This document shows positions 26,384 to 35,853 of a stretch of 64,000 nt of DNA, in pieces. The notes under the pieces are model-generated. The model did not search any database. It was not told the DNA's origin and was given only the letters and a program-made list of their open reading frames with translations. A program made the position numbers and the translations under genes. Origin of the DNA: Alcaligenaceae bacterium (GTDB lineage: Bacteria; Pseudomonadota; Gammaproteobacteria; Burkholderiales; Burkholderiaceae_B); assembly GCA_013416445.1 (NCBI GenBank), contig JACCER010000001.1:406250-470249 (forward strand), given 5' to 3'. Numbering within the stretch: the stretch's first letter is position 1; each line of letters begins with the position of its first letter.

Positions 26384-27379
26384 TTACGATTTCTGCGTGT
26401 TCTGCCACTCCAGGTCAATAATGCTTTTCACATCAAATTTTGAACCATCTTTCGTCTTGAGCACGCCCTGCTCTTGCATGATATTGGCGATTTCCTGCAT
26501 GCGATCCACTTCTTTGGGCGTCAGCACCCAGCTGAAGGTCTGGCTTTTGATCGCGTCGCGAATTACATTTTCACGGGGCACTTCGCCGTGCTTCAATGTT
26601 TTCAAGGTAGGTTCGGCAATAAAATAACTGGCGATCAGCTTGGCCGCCTCTTCAGGCTTGTTCTGCATCAGCTCTATGGCTTCGCGCTGGGCATCCAATG
26701 ATTTCCAGACCCCTTCCTTGTTATTGGCCAGTGTTTTACCCGAGGTAATTACCACCATGCAGGGAAAAGGCCAGACCTCGCCGATTTCATAGATTTGCTT
26801 AACCGGTGCAATCAATTGCGCAATACTGGCCTGTGGCTCGAACAAGAAGGCGGCATCGACCCGCTTGCCCACCAGCGACTGCACTGCCACCTGAGGGCTC
26901 ACACCCATAATGGTCAAGTCGTCAGGCGTAAGACCAGCGTCTTTCAGCACCACGCCCCGCAATACGGTATCGGCGGTGCTGCCCTCTTTTTGCGAGGCCA
27001 GCGTATGGCCCTTGAGCCCAGCCACATCATTGATGTTCACGTCGTCGCGCACCACAATCGCATGAAAACCATGCTGCGCGCCGCCCACCACTTTCAGGTC
27101 GGCGCCCTTGGAAGACCACGACGCAGCATTGGTAAAGCCCAATACGCCCGTATCAAGTTGGCCGCCCACAATGGCTTTGATCAGATCAGTGCCCGACTTG
27201 AACTCAACCAGTTCCACATCGAGGCCATGCTTCTTGTATAAGCCTCCTTCATAAGCTGCGATGGCTTGGGCGTCATCCATGACGCGCAAATAGCCTACCT
27301 TGAATTTTTCAGCGGCAAAAGCCTGCCCGGCCAGCGTCAGCGCGACCAGCGCGGGTATCAATAAACGTGACAGCTTCAT
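26384..27379 (-). CDS. ABC transporter substrate-binding protein (NrtA/SsuA/TauA-like)
   Basis: A 331-residue periplasmic protein with a signal peptide (MKLSRLLIPALVALTLAGQAFA). NMT1/THI5-like features include FKVGYLRVMDDAQAIAAYEGGLYKKHGLDVELVEFKSGTDLIKAIVGGQLDTGVLGFTN. The start overlaps the stop of the upstream ATPase gene (27376-27379, ATGA). The family captures sulfonates, nitrate, hydroxymethylpyrimidine and similar; no residue visible here settles the ligand. Confidence 0.9.
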   Translation of the reverse strand: MKLSRLLIPALVALTLAGQAFAAEKFKVGYLRVMDDAQAIAAYEGGLYKKHGLDVELVEFKSGTDLIKAIVGGQLDTGVLGFTNAASWSSKGADLKVVGGAQHGFHAIVVRDDVNINDVAGLKGHTLASQKEGSTADTVLRGVVLKDAGLTPDDLTIMGVSPQVAVQSLVGKRVDAAFLFEPQASIAQLIAPVKQIYEIGEVWPFPCMVVITSGKTLANNKEGVWKSLDAQREAIELMQNKPEEAAKLIASYFIAEPTLKTLKHGEVPRENVIRDAIKSQTFSWVLTPKEVDRMQEIANIMQEQGVLKTKDGSKFDVKSIIDLEWQNTQKS

Positions 27380-28149
27380 GCTTCAACTTCCTCTGTTAAT
27401 GTTGCTAGCGCATCCTGCTCGGCATGTATCCCCAGCAATCCTAGAATTTCGCGGCGCATCGCGGAAAATTCCGATAAGTCGTGTGTTTTTTCGCGGTGCG
27501 ACAAGGTGAATTCCTTCAGCACAGTCGCAGGGCGGGCGCTAAACACTAAAATACGATCAGCCAGGAACAAAGCCTCGTCTACATCGTGCGTCACCAGCAA
27601 CACGGTAGGCCCGGCTTCGCGTATCAATTCGCGCAAGACATCTTGCAGCGTCATGCGGGTCAGGGCGTCAAGGGCGCCGAAAGGTTCGTCAAGCAGCAAG
27701 GCCTTGGGGTGCGAAATAAAAGCCCGCGCCAGCGCGGCGCGTTGACGCATGCCGCCAGACACCTGATGTGGAAAATACTTTTCAAAACCTTGCAGATTGA
27801 CCTTTTTCAGCCATTCGCGAGCCAGTTTGCGTGCATCCTGCTTATCGCTGCGCTGGAACTCGAGCGCCAGCGCTACGTTTTGTTCCAGGGTCAGCCAGGG
27901 ATACAGCGCATTTTCCTGAAACATCAGCATGCGTTCGGGATGCGGTCCCTGCAAAGGCAGGCCATCGGCCAGCATGACCCCGCCGCTGGGCTTTTCAAGC
28001 CCGGCAGCAATATGCAGCAAGGTAGACTTGCCGCAACCCGACGGCCCCACCAGGGCAACGAGTTCGCCATCTTCTATGTCGCGACTGAAATTATCTATGA
28101 CCTTAAGGCCAGAGAACTGCTTTTCTATATTCTTGAAGGACAGCTTCAT
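27376..28149 (-). CDS. ABC transporter ATPase (SsuB/TauB/NrtD family)
   Basis: A 257-residue ATPase. Walker [11 protein letters not shown]-loop MFQENALYPWLT, signature VSGGMRQRAALARAF, Walker B ALLLDEPFGALDALTR and H-loop LVTHDVDEAL are all present. It is the first gene of a four-gene minus-strand operon (ATPase, binding protein, permease, second binding protein). It is divergent from the AEC transporter gene. Confidence 0.93.
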   Translation of the reverse strand: MKLSFKNIEKQFSGLKVIDNFSRDIEDGELVALVGPSGCGKSTLLHIAAGLEKPSGGVMLADGLPLQGPHPERMLMFQENALYPWLTLEQNVALALEFQRSDKQDARKLAREWLKKVNLQGFEKYFPHQVSGGMRQRAALARAFISHPKALLLDEPFGALDALTRMTLQDVLRELIREAGPTVLLVTHDVDEALFLADRILVFSARPATVLKEFTLSHREKTHDLSEFSAMRREILGLLGIHAEQDALATLTEEVEA

Positions 28150-28312
28150 GGGTTCTTCTTGCGGTTAAACGATACTGCACTGTACCGACCCGCTTGGCAC
28201 GCAACAAGAACTTATATTGTCTTTACTTATGCAATCAGGAAATATGCCCTAGGCGAACACAGCGTAAAATCACATATTCTTTATCCACCACCATCATGAC
28301 TTCGCCACAAAA

Positions 28313-29242
28313 ATGCTGCAGATTCTTTCTATCACGGCGCCGATATTCATACTGATAGCGCTAGGATTCATTGCAGCCATGACCAAACTGCTTACCCGGG
28401 AACAAACCCGCGGCATGGGAAGTTTCGTCATTACCCTGGCCCTTCCTGCCCTTATCGTCAAGGGCATGGCAGGCCACACCCTCGGCACCATCGTCAACCC
28501 CGAGTTCCTGATCGCCTACACCGCCGGCTCACTCGCTTCATTCAGCCTGGGTTTTATCGTTTTTCGCAAGCGCCTGAAACAAGACCTGAGCGGCAGCGCC
28601 ATGGCGGCGCTAGGCGTATCAGCCTCGAATACCGGGTTCATCGGCTACCCTGTAGCGGCCATGGTCATAGGCCCATCAGCAGCCGTTGGTGTTGCCATGG
28701 CCATCATGGTGGAAACCATCGTCATGATCCCACTGGCCCAGGCACTGGCCGATGCGGGACAAAGCCAAAGCAAAACCAAGCTGAAAACTGTAGCCCAGAC
28801 CACTCGAAGGCTGGTCAAAAGTCCGCTTATCATTGCCATTGCAAGCGGACTGCTGCTGTCACTGCTTGGCCTGCAACTACCCGCCATACCCATGCAAGTC
28901 ATCGATATGCTGGCTGTTGCTTCGGCCCCCGTTGCCCTATTCGTTATCGGCGGCACGCTATATGGCTTGAAAGCGCGGGGCCTGATGGCAGAAGTCACCC
29001 TCATTACGGTCGGCAAGCTTATCGTGCATCCGCTGGCCATCGCACTGGCGTTCCTACTGGCTCCATCCCTGGAACCCAGCCTGAAAATTGCCGGCGTCTT
29101 ATTCGCCAGCGCTCCCATGCTCAGCATTTACCCCATATTCGGACAGCGCTACGGCCTGGAACAACGTAGCGCTGCGGCCCTGCTGGTAACGACCGTAGTG
29201 TCGTTTGTGAGCATCAGCATAGTGATAGGTTTGGTGACGTAG
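28313..29242 (+). CDS. AEC family transporter (auxin efflux carrier/malonate permease type)
   Basis: A 309-residue inner-membrane protein with ten hydrophobic segments in two halves. Typical segments are ITAPIFILIALGFIAA at the N-terminus and the GVSASNTGFIGYPVAAMVIG block in the middle, with the Asn/Gly pattern of the family. Bacterial AEC members transport malonate, malate or related acids. It is divergent from the ABC ATPase; at its 3' end the stop codon is directly followed by a remnant of the hairpin element, and the next gene is convergent. Confidence 0.9.
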   Translation: MLQILSITAPIFILIALGFIAAMTKLLTREQTRGMGSFVITLALPALIVKGMAGHTLGTIVNPEFLIAYTAGSLASFSLGFIVFRKRLKQDLSGSAMAALGVSASNTGFIGYPVAAMVIGPSAAVGVAMAIMVETIVMIPLAQALADAGQSQSKTKLKTVAQTTRRLVKSPLIIAIASGLLLSLLGLQLPAIPMQVIDMLAVASAPVALFVIGGTLYGLKARGLMAEVTLITVGKLIVHPLAIALAFLLAPSLEPSLKIAGVLFASAPMLSIYPIFGQRYGLEQRSAAALLVTTVVSFVSISIVIGLVT

Positions 29243-29290
29243 CGGGACTTTTGCAAGAACGAAAAACCGCACATGGCACACGCCCGCCAC
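29243..29290. repeat. Solo right end of the composite hairpin element (copy D)
   Basis: GGGACTTTTGCAAGAACGA and the following AAAACCGCAC match the right border of copies A and B (CGACTTTCGCAAGAACGAA... ACCGCAC). It starts directly after the stop of the AEC transporter gene and lies between convergent genes, as the larger copies do. Confidence 0.65.
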
Positions 29291-29314
29291 CACAGCTTAT
29301 ATACAACAATATTT

Positions 29315-32300
29315 TCACAACATAAGCACATTCATTTCAGCCCCAAACACACTACGGGCCACATCCGCCAAATGATCGTGATGGCTCAGGAAAATCACCT
29401 GCGTTTGTTCAGACAATGCCGCCAACGCCTGCAGCCCCGCCCTGGCCCTTGCATCATCGTAATTAATAAACAAGTCATCTGCGATGAAAGGCAAAGGCGC
29501 CGCTTGCCCCAAATGCAACTCCAAAGCCGCCAAACGCAACGCCAGATACAACTGATCCCGCGTCCCGTCGCTAAGCCCTCCTATGCCCACCTTCGCGCCA
29601 TCCGCCCGCAACCCTTCCAGCACCATGGGATCCCGATCAAAATCCACCGCCAAACGCTCAAACGACCCCAGTGTCAACTGCGAAAAAACAGCACCCGCCC
29701 GCGCCAGCATAGGCCCCTGTTTCTCTTCCCTATAGCGGTCAATAGACCAGCGCAACAAACGCGCCGCCGTAAACACCTTCACATACCGCTCGGCCGCATC
29801 CGCCATCCCCGACAACGCCTCCTGACGCTGCGATTCAGCCCTGGCCGCCGCATCCGTGCCGCTAATCCCGTCCAGCCTGCGCACCGCATCAGCCAGCTCA
29901 ACCGCCACACGCGTCTGTTCAGCCGTTGCAAAGTTAATATCAGCATGCAACGCATCGAGTTCTGCCGCCAACTGCGCCAGATCAGCCTCATCGATTTCAG
30001 CCTGTATCTGCTCCCGCGTATAGCCATCACCATCTTTCAGCAGCTCGGCCTGAACCGACGCTATCGCCTGCGCCAACTCTCTGTGCCTATCGGAACACAC
30101 AATAGCTGGCCTTAACTGATCTTTTTCCGCCACCCCCGCTTGTTGCATCAAAGGCTGCAAACTGGCCCCTGCAAGTTGAATAGCCTCGTGCGCCAACCGC
30201 AACTGAGACTGCACATGCGCCAACTCTTGCCCGACATCTGCCGCTTGCTTCTGAGCCTGACGCGCCGACAACAAGCGTGCGCTCAAGTCGTGGCTGATTT
30301 GCGCCGCATCGCCCACAGGCTCGCCACCATACAGCGCCCGCGCCAATCGCCCCGCCATCGCTGCAAAACCGTCCAGCTCACTACGCATCACGTCAATATG
30401 TTCGACACGCCTTTGCCGTATCAACTGCAACTTTTCGGCAACGACTTCCATCAGCGCCAGCGCCCCTTGCACCACGGCTATCTCGGTGTCTGCCGGCAAA
30501 CCCGCACGCTCCAGCGCCAGCGCCCAATCTCGGCTCCAGCTATCCAGGCGCTCTTGTGTGCTATCTGCGGCCTGTTCCAAAGCTGCCAATATCGGCTGCG
30601 CTTCGGACAACTGGTCAGACAAGGCCGTGCGCAACACCTTGGCCTTTTCCGCCTCGCTGACATAATCACTAGCCTGCATACGCAAAGCCGATAAGCTACT
30701 GGCTTCATCGACGGCCAAGCCCGCTGCCTGTAAGGCCTGACGCAAATCGCTGACAAGCTGCGCGTGCCTGGCGGCCAAACCGCCCTGATCCCGCTGCGCG
30801 CTGGCCAAACTGCTGGCGGCACTCAGGACGCGGTCTTTTTGCGCCAGCCAATCAGCCAACTGTTCCAGAGACATGGCTGGCAAGCCCAGGCCCTGGCAAA
30901 GCTCAGTCCAATGCGCTTCGAATTCTTGCAGTTTGGCGGCCTGAGCCAAGCACAAGACCTGTGCATGATCACGCCTCTGCATTTCATTTTCCAGTTGATG
31001 CTGGCGATTTTGCAGCTCGGCGGCCTCTTGTACATTATCGAGTCGTGCATCAGCAAGTTGATCGGCTCGACCTAGGCTTTGCTCAAATACCTGCGCTCCG
31101 ACTGCCAGCGTCACCTCGCCACTATATATAGCGCCCCAAGCCTGGTCACGTTGTTCACGGACCTGCAAGACATCATTACGGGTAATCGGGTGATGCAACT
31201 GTTTATATTGAAGTATGGCCAGCTCTTTTTCTTGGACAGCCCCCGTCAATTCATTGTGCCGTGTCTGGGCCATTTTCAAATCGGCCTGCAATTCCTGACG
31301 TTGCGCCGTCAGGCGAGACAAGGCTGGTACCGATGGCACACGCAAAGCAATCAGTTCGGCCACCGTTTTACCCGCAACACCCAGGCCTGCCATGGCATGT
31401 TCAAGTTCAGCCTGCGCTTTATTGACTACCGCGCTGGCCTTGTCGGCAGCAGTCTCGGGGTTGCCCAAGGCAATGGCTTGTTCCAGCGTGACGCGCAAAG
31501 CAGGCTGCGGGTGTATAACCGGCAGCGCAGCCAACCTGGCTTTAACGGTATCTATTTCCGCCTGCCGGCTTAGCATAGCCTTGGCGCTATTTTGCACAGC
31601 CTGGACCAGACCACTGTGATCGCTAAGCAACTGTTTTATGTGGCGCCGCACTGGCAAGGCTGGCAAGCGTTCTTGCATAGCGGAAAGTACCGATTCGACC
31701 TGCGTCGCATCGGCTGTCAAGCCCTGCTCAGGCACAGGCCAGCCCAGTTGCAATGCGGCATCAGTGGCGTCTTTCCAGAGCGAGGCGGCCTCGCCTTGAT
31801 AGCGCTCGATATTTTGCGCATGCATGCCATACCGATGGCGCAAGGCTTCGAGCGATTCAATATCAGCCGCAAGCGCAAGCAAGGCATCATCTATATGGAT
31901 GTCGGCCAGCGCCTGCTTCAATCTACCCTCTTCCAGGCCATGAATAGCCAGCCTTTGCTCGGCCCTGGCCAATTCCAGTTCCGCCTTGGACAACATGGCC
32001 AAAGCATCAACCGGCAATTCCGTTACCGGCCCCAATGCTTGCAGCGAATTTTCGCTTTCCGCCAACTCTGTTGCCTTCGGAGCCAACCGCCGTATACGTT
32101 CAAGCTTGGTCCGCCGGGCCAACAGTTGCATGTGCTGCTCGCGCAACGCGTGCGCCGCGTCTTGCGAGTCTTGCACTTGCTTATGCGCCTCGGCCCACTC
32201 GCGGGTACGCACGGTTACTGCCTTTAACGCAGCGTTGGCCTCATCAAGCTGCGTCTGGGCCACATACCACTGGCGATCCTTAGACTTTTTAGGCGCCCAT

Positions 32301-32812
32301 AATAAAGCGGCTTCAGCCTGCAAAGCTTCATATACCCTGCCCAGGCTGGCCACCCCGGCAGCGGCCTGAAACAAAACCTGGCCGACGTCATCCTGTGCCT
32401 TGAGCATGTCATTACCGCCCTGCACCAGACGCGGATGATCCAGCCCGAACATTTTGTCAAAGAAAATACCGGTAGCCGTGCCTAGGTAGGGGTCAAGCAC
32501 GGTATCAGGCAACGGCGTGTTATCCATATCGCGCAAGGTATTTTTATTGCCCTTGGTGCGGTGGAATTCCAGTGACTCGCCTGCGTGTTCCAGCCAAGCG
32601 CCCAGGCGCATTTCATTTTTTGGATGCAGAAAATCTAGCGGTGTGCGCACCGGAAAGCCAAACAACAAGTCGGATACTGCTTGCCTTAAGGTGGACTTGC
32701 CCGCCTCGTTGGGGCCTACCACCATATGAAAATCACGACGCGCTTGCGGGAACTCCAGCCGCCTATCGGTAAATTTGCCATAACGGACCAGGTCAAAATA
32801 CTTGAATCGCAT
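29315..32812 (-). CDS. YhaN-like AAA ATPase (SbcC/Rad50-type)
   Basis: A 1165-residue SMC/Rad50-like protein. The N-terminal half-ATPase has Walker A VVGPNEAGKSTLRQAVSDLLFGF near residues 32-54. A long helical, Gln/Ala/Glu-rich region with coiled-coil character covers roughly 170-1000. The C-terminal half-ATPase carries the signature LSDGTRDQLYLALRLAALE, Walker B PFIADDLFINYDD and the H-loop FLSHHDHL. The gene partners a metallophosphoesterase gene 4 bp upstream, as yhaN does yhaO in Bacillus. Function is inferred to be DNA end processing with that nuclease. The classic SbcC zinc-hook CxxC was not seen. Confidence 0.85.
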   Translation of the reverse strand: MRFKYFDLVRYGKFTDRRLEFPQARRDFHMVVGPNEAGKSTLRQAVSDLLFGFPVRTPLDFLHPKNEMRLGAWLEHAGESLEFHRTKGNKNTLRDMDNTPLPDTVLDPYLGTATGIFFDKMFGLDHPRLVQGGNDMLKAQDDVGQVLFQAAAGVASLGRVYEALQAEAALLWAPKKSKDRQWYVAQTQLDEANAALKAVTVRTREWAEAHKQVQDSQDAAHALREQHMQLLARRTKLERIRRLAPKATELAESENSLQALGPVTELPVDALAMLSKAELELARAEQRLAIHGLEEGRLKQALADIHIDDALLALAADIESLEALRHRYGMHAQNIERYQGEAASLWKDATDAALQLGWPVPEQGLTADATQVESVLSAMQERLPALPVRRHIKQLLSDHSGLVQAVQNSAKAMLSRQAEIDTVKARLAALPVIHPQPALRVTLEQAIALGNPETAADKASAVVNKAQAELEHAMAGLGVAGKTVAELIALRVPSVPALSRLTAQRQELQADLKMAQTRHNELTGAVQEKELAILQYKQLHHPITRNDVLQVREQRDQAWGAIYSGEVTLAVGAQVFEQSLGRADQLADARLDNVQEAAELQNRQHQLENEMQRRDHAQVLCLAQAAKLQEFEAHWTELCQGLGLPAMSLEQLADWLAQKDRVLSAASSLASAQRDQGGLAARHAQLVSDLRQALQAAGLAVDEASSLSALRMQASDYVSEAEKAKVLRTALSDQLSEAQPILAALEQAADSTQERLDSWSRDWALALERAGLPADTEIAVVQGALALMEVVAEKLQLIRQRRVEHIDVMRSELDGFAAMAGRLARALYGGEPVGDAAQISHDLSARLLSARQAQKQAADVGQELAHVQSQLRLAHEAIQLAGASLQPLMQQAGVAEKDQLRPAIVCSDRHRELAQAIASVQAELLKDGDGYTREQIQAEIDEADLAQLAAELDALHADINFATAEQTRVAVELADAVRRLDGISGTDAAARAESQRQEALSGMADAAERYVKVFTAARLLRWSIDRYREEKQGPMLARAGAVFSQLTLGSFERLAVDFDRDPMVLEGLRADGAKVGIGGLSDGTRDQLYLALRLAALELHLGQAAPLPFIADDLFINYDDARARAGLQALAALSEQTQVIFLSHHDHLADVARSVFGAEMNVLML

Positions 32813-32816
32813 GGCT

Positions 32817-34082
32817 TTACTCTACCTTGGCCAAATGGGCAATTAAAGACGGCCTGATTTCACGCAGCAACGGCGCCAGGTCGCCATTCTTGATATCGTC
32901 AAAATGCGGCATCAGTGCCTTCAGTTCCAGTGGCGCCTTGCTTATCAGGCCAGACAAGTCGTCGCGCAGGCTGTCAAGAAACTCCTGATCGGTCTCGGCG
33001 CTTTCCAGCAAGTCTTGCAAGTCGGCCAGGGCATCGGCACGCTGGCGCAATGCCTCGCCGTCATCTAGCGGCCGCGTTTCCAGCCTGACCTTTTCCAGCC
33101 ATAGCTTGTCGTTGCCCAACACCGCAATGGACGCCAGCACTTCCAGGCGCAGTTGCGCTTCCATGCCAAATAAATCGCCATGAGCCGGTGTTTGACCAGT
33201 AACCAGCACCCTGACCGCCAGCGGCATAGCCGTATGGGTATCGGCCAGCAACCCTTCCAGCGCATTGCCTATACTGCGTGCCGCCTGCTCGAATGACTGG
33301 CAGCTGGATACATCGACTTCCAGACGGTGCCAGCGCAAGACATCAACATAGACGCGTTCAACATCAAGACTGCCTGCGACATCACTACTGACCAGCACCG
33401 CTCCGCGCGGCCCTGTTTCACGTATATGCCGCCCCTGCAAATTACCGGGAAACACCACGACAGACTCGCCTCGCCAAATGGCATAGTCGTGCACGTGCCC
33501 CAAAGCCCAATATTGATACCCCTTGGCGTGCAGTTCGGCCAGGCTGCATGGTGCATAGTTGGCATGCGCCGCATTGCCTTCCAGCGCCGTATGCAAGACC
33601 CCGATATTGACCAGGCCCTTCACCGGTTCAGGGTAGCTGGCGGCCAGGTTTTCCACTGTGGCCGCGTCCTTGAAACTGCGGCCATGCAGCGCCACGCCCA
33701 GACGATCCAGCAAGAAGGTGCTGGGCTTGCGGCTGTCGAACACAAACACGTTATCTGGCAGCAGCAGCCTTTTTGTCATCTCGTTTTCGGCGTCGTGGTT
33801 GCCGTACAGCAAATAGACCGGTATATCTGCCTTCTTCAAGCGCCCCATTGCCTGGGAAAAATAAAGGCCGGTGTTGTGATCCTTCCAGTTACCGTCGTAC
33901 AGGTCGCCGGCGATCACCATGAAATCAACCTGCTCTTCAATAGCGAGGTTAACCAAATTGGTAAAGGCATCGCGCGTAGCAGTACGCAACATCTCGACCG
34001 GCGCGTCGGCATAAGCACTTAAACCAACCAGCGGACTATCGAGGTGGATATCGGCGGCGTGAATGAATCGCACTTGAACCAT
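32817..34082 (-). CDS. YhaO/SbcD-like DNA exonuclease (metallophosphoesterase)
   Basis: A ~421-residue calcineurin-like phosphoesterase. Metal-binding motifs appear in order: AADIHLDSPL (D-x-H), VIAGDLYDG (GD), YGNHDAE (GNHD), VLHTALEG (H) and WALGHVHDYAI (GHxH). The C-terminal ~150 residues are the capping region of SbcD/YhaO-type nucleases. MVQVRFIHAADIHLDSP at 34082 is the best start by family; in-frame starts at 34094 and 34124 exist and no ribosome binding site decides it. It probably forms a complex with the YhaN-like ATPase encoded next. It is divergent from dctP. Confidence 0.85.
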   Translation of the reverse strand: MVQVRFIHAADIHLDSPLVGLSAYADAPVEMLRTATRDAFTNLVNLAIEEQVDFMVIAGDLYDGNWKDHNTGLYFSQAMGRLKKADIPVYLLYGNHDAENEMTKRLLLPDNVFVFDSRKPSTFLLDRLGVALHGRSFKDAATVENLAASYPEPVKGLVNIGVLHTALEGNAAHANYAPCSLAELHAKGYQYWALGHVHDYAIWRGESVVVFPGNLQGRHIRETGPRGAVLVSSDVAGSLDVERVYVDVLRWHRLEVDVSSCQSFEQAARSIGNALEGLLADTHTAMPLAVRVLVTGQTPAHGDLFGMEAQLRLEVLASIAVLGNDKLWLEKVRLETRPLDDGEALRQRADALADLQDLLESAETDQEFLDSLRDDLSGLISKAPLELKALMPHFDDIKNGDLAPLLREIRPSLIAHLAKVE

Positions 34083-34183
34083 CCTTACAAGCATTGAAAC
34101 GTGGAAAGGGGTATTATCGCCCACCCATTCGGGGCACCGACATGGCTACCCGGAATTGAGCAGAAAGCTTTGACTAGAACTAG

Positions 34184-35248
<1,065 letters not shown>

Positions 35249-35258
35249 ATGCAAGCGT

Positions 35259-35282
35259 GGCGGCGGCTTGCAAGCCGCCGCC
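35259..35282 (+). promoter_or_regulatory. Perfect 24-nt palindrome between dctP and dctQ
   Basis: GGCGGCGGCTTG (35259-35270) is followed directly by its reverse complement CAAGCCGCCGCC (35271-35282). There is no U-tract, so it is more like an mRNA-stabilising hairpin that favours DctP over DctQM than a terminator. Confidence 0.75.
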
Positions 35283-35310
35283 GCATTCATACTGCATACG
35301 GAATAAAACC

Positions 35311-35853
35311 ATGAAATATGTCTGGCTTGAAAGGCTGGAAGAAGGCCTGATCGCTTTTTTCCTGGCCGCGATGACGCTCGTCACCTTTGGCCAGGTAGTC
35401 GCCCGCTACATGTTCAACTACAGCTTTGTATGGGCGCTGGAATTGACTACCTATTTATTTGGCGGCCTGATCTTCCTGGGCATATCTTATGGCGTACGGG
35501 TCGGCGCACACATAGGCGTTGACGCCTTGGTGAAAATCCTGCCTAAAGGGGTGGCGCACAAACTGGGCATTGTGGCAACCCTGCTATGCCTGCTGTACGC
35601 CGCCATCGTCTTCGTGGGCGGCTGGATCTACGTCAGCAAAATGTACGATATCGGCATTCTTGCTCAAGACATACCCATACCTCAATGGGTACCGCGTCTG
35701 GTCATGCCAGTTGGCTTTGCCCTGCTGTTTTTCCGCTTCTCCCAGGTTTTATACAACATGTTGCGTGGCCACGACGCCAACCTGCTGGGTGATGAAGTCG
35801 AAGACGCCCTTAAATACCGCAGCGAAAGCGACTTACCCGGAGAGCAAAAATGA
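35311..35853 (+). CDS. dctQ: TRAP transporter small permease DctQ
   Basis: A 180-residue membrane protein with four hydrophobic segments, starting MKYVWLERLEEGLIAFFLAAMTL. The second segment region VVARYMFNYSFVWALELTTYLFGGLIFLGISYGVR is typical of DctQ. An ATG 54 bp upstream lies in the palindrome region and is rejected. Its stop overlaps the dctM start (ATGA, 35850-35853). It bridges DctP and DctM in the inner membrane. Confidence 0.93.
   Translation: MKYVWLERLEEGLIAFFLAAMTLVTFGQVVARYMFNYSFVWALELTTYLFGGLIFLGISYGVRVGAHIGVDALVKILPKGVAHKLGIVATLLCLLYAAIVFVGGWIYVSKMYDIGILAQDIPIPQWVPRLVMPVGFALLFFRFSQVLYNMLRGHDANLLGDEVEDALKYRSESDLPGEQK

Noticed and set aside
29315..34082. Dedicated anti-phage defence system
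   Set aside because: The pair fits known YhaO/YhaN repair-type proteins and lies among transport genes with no other defence gene; evidence for defence is lacking.
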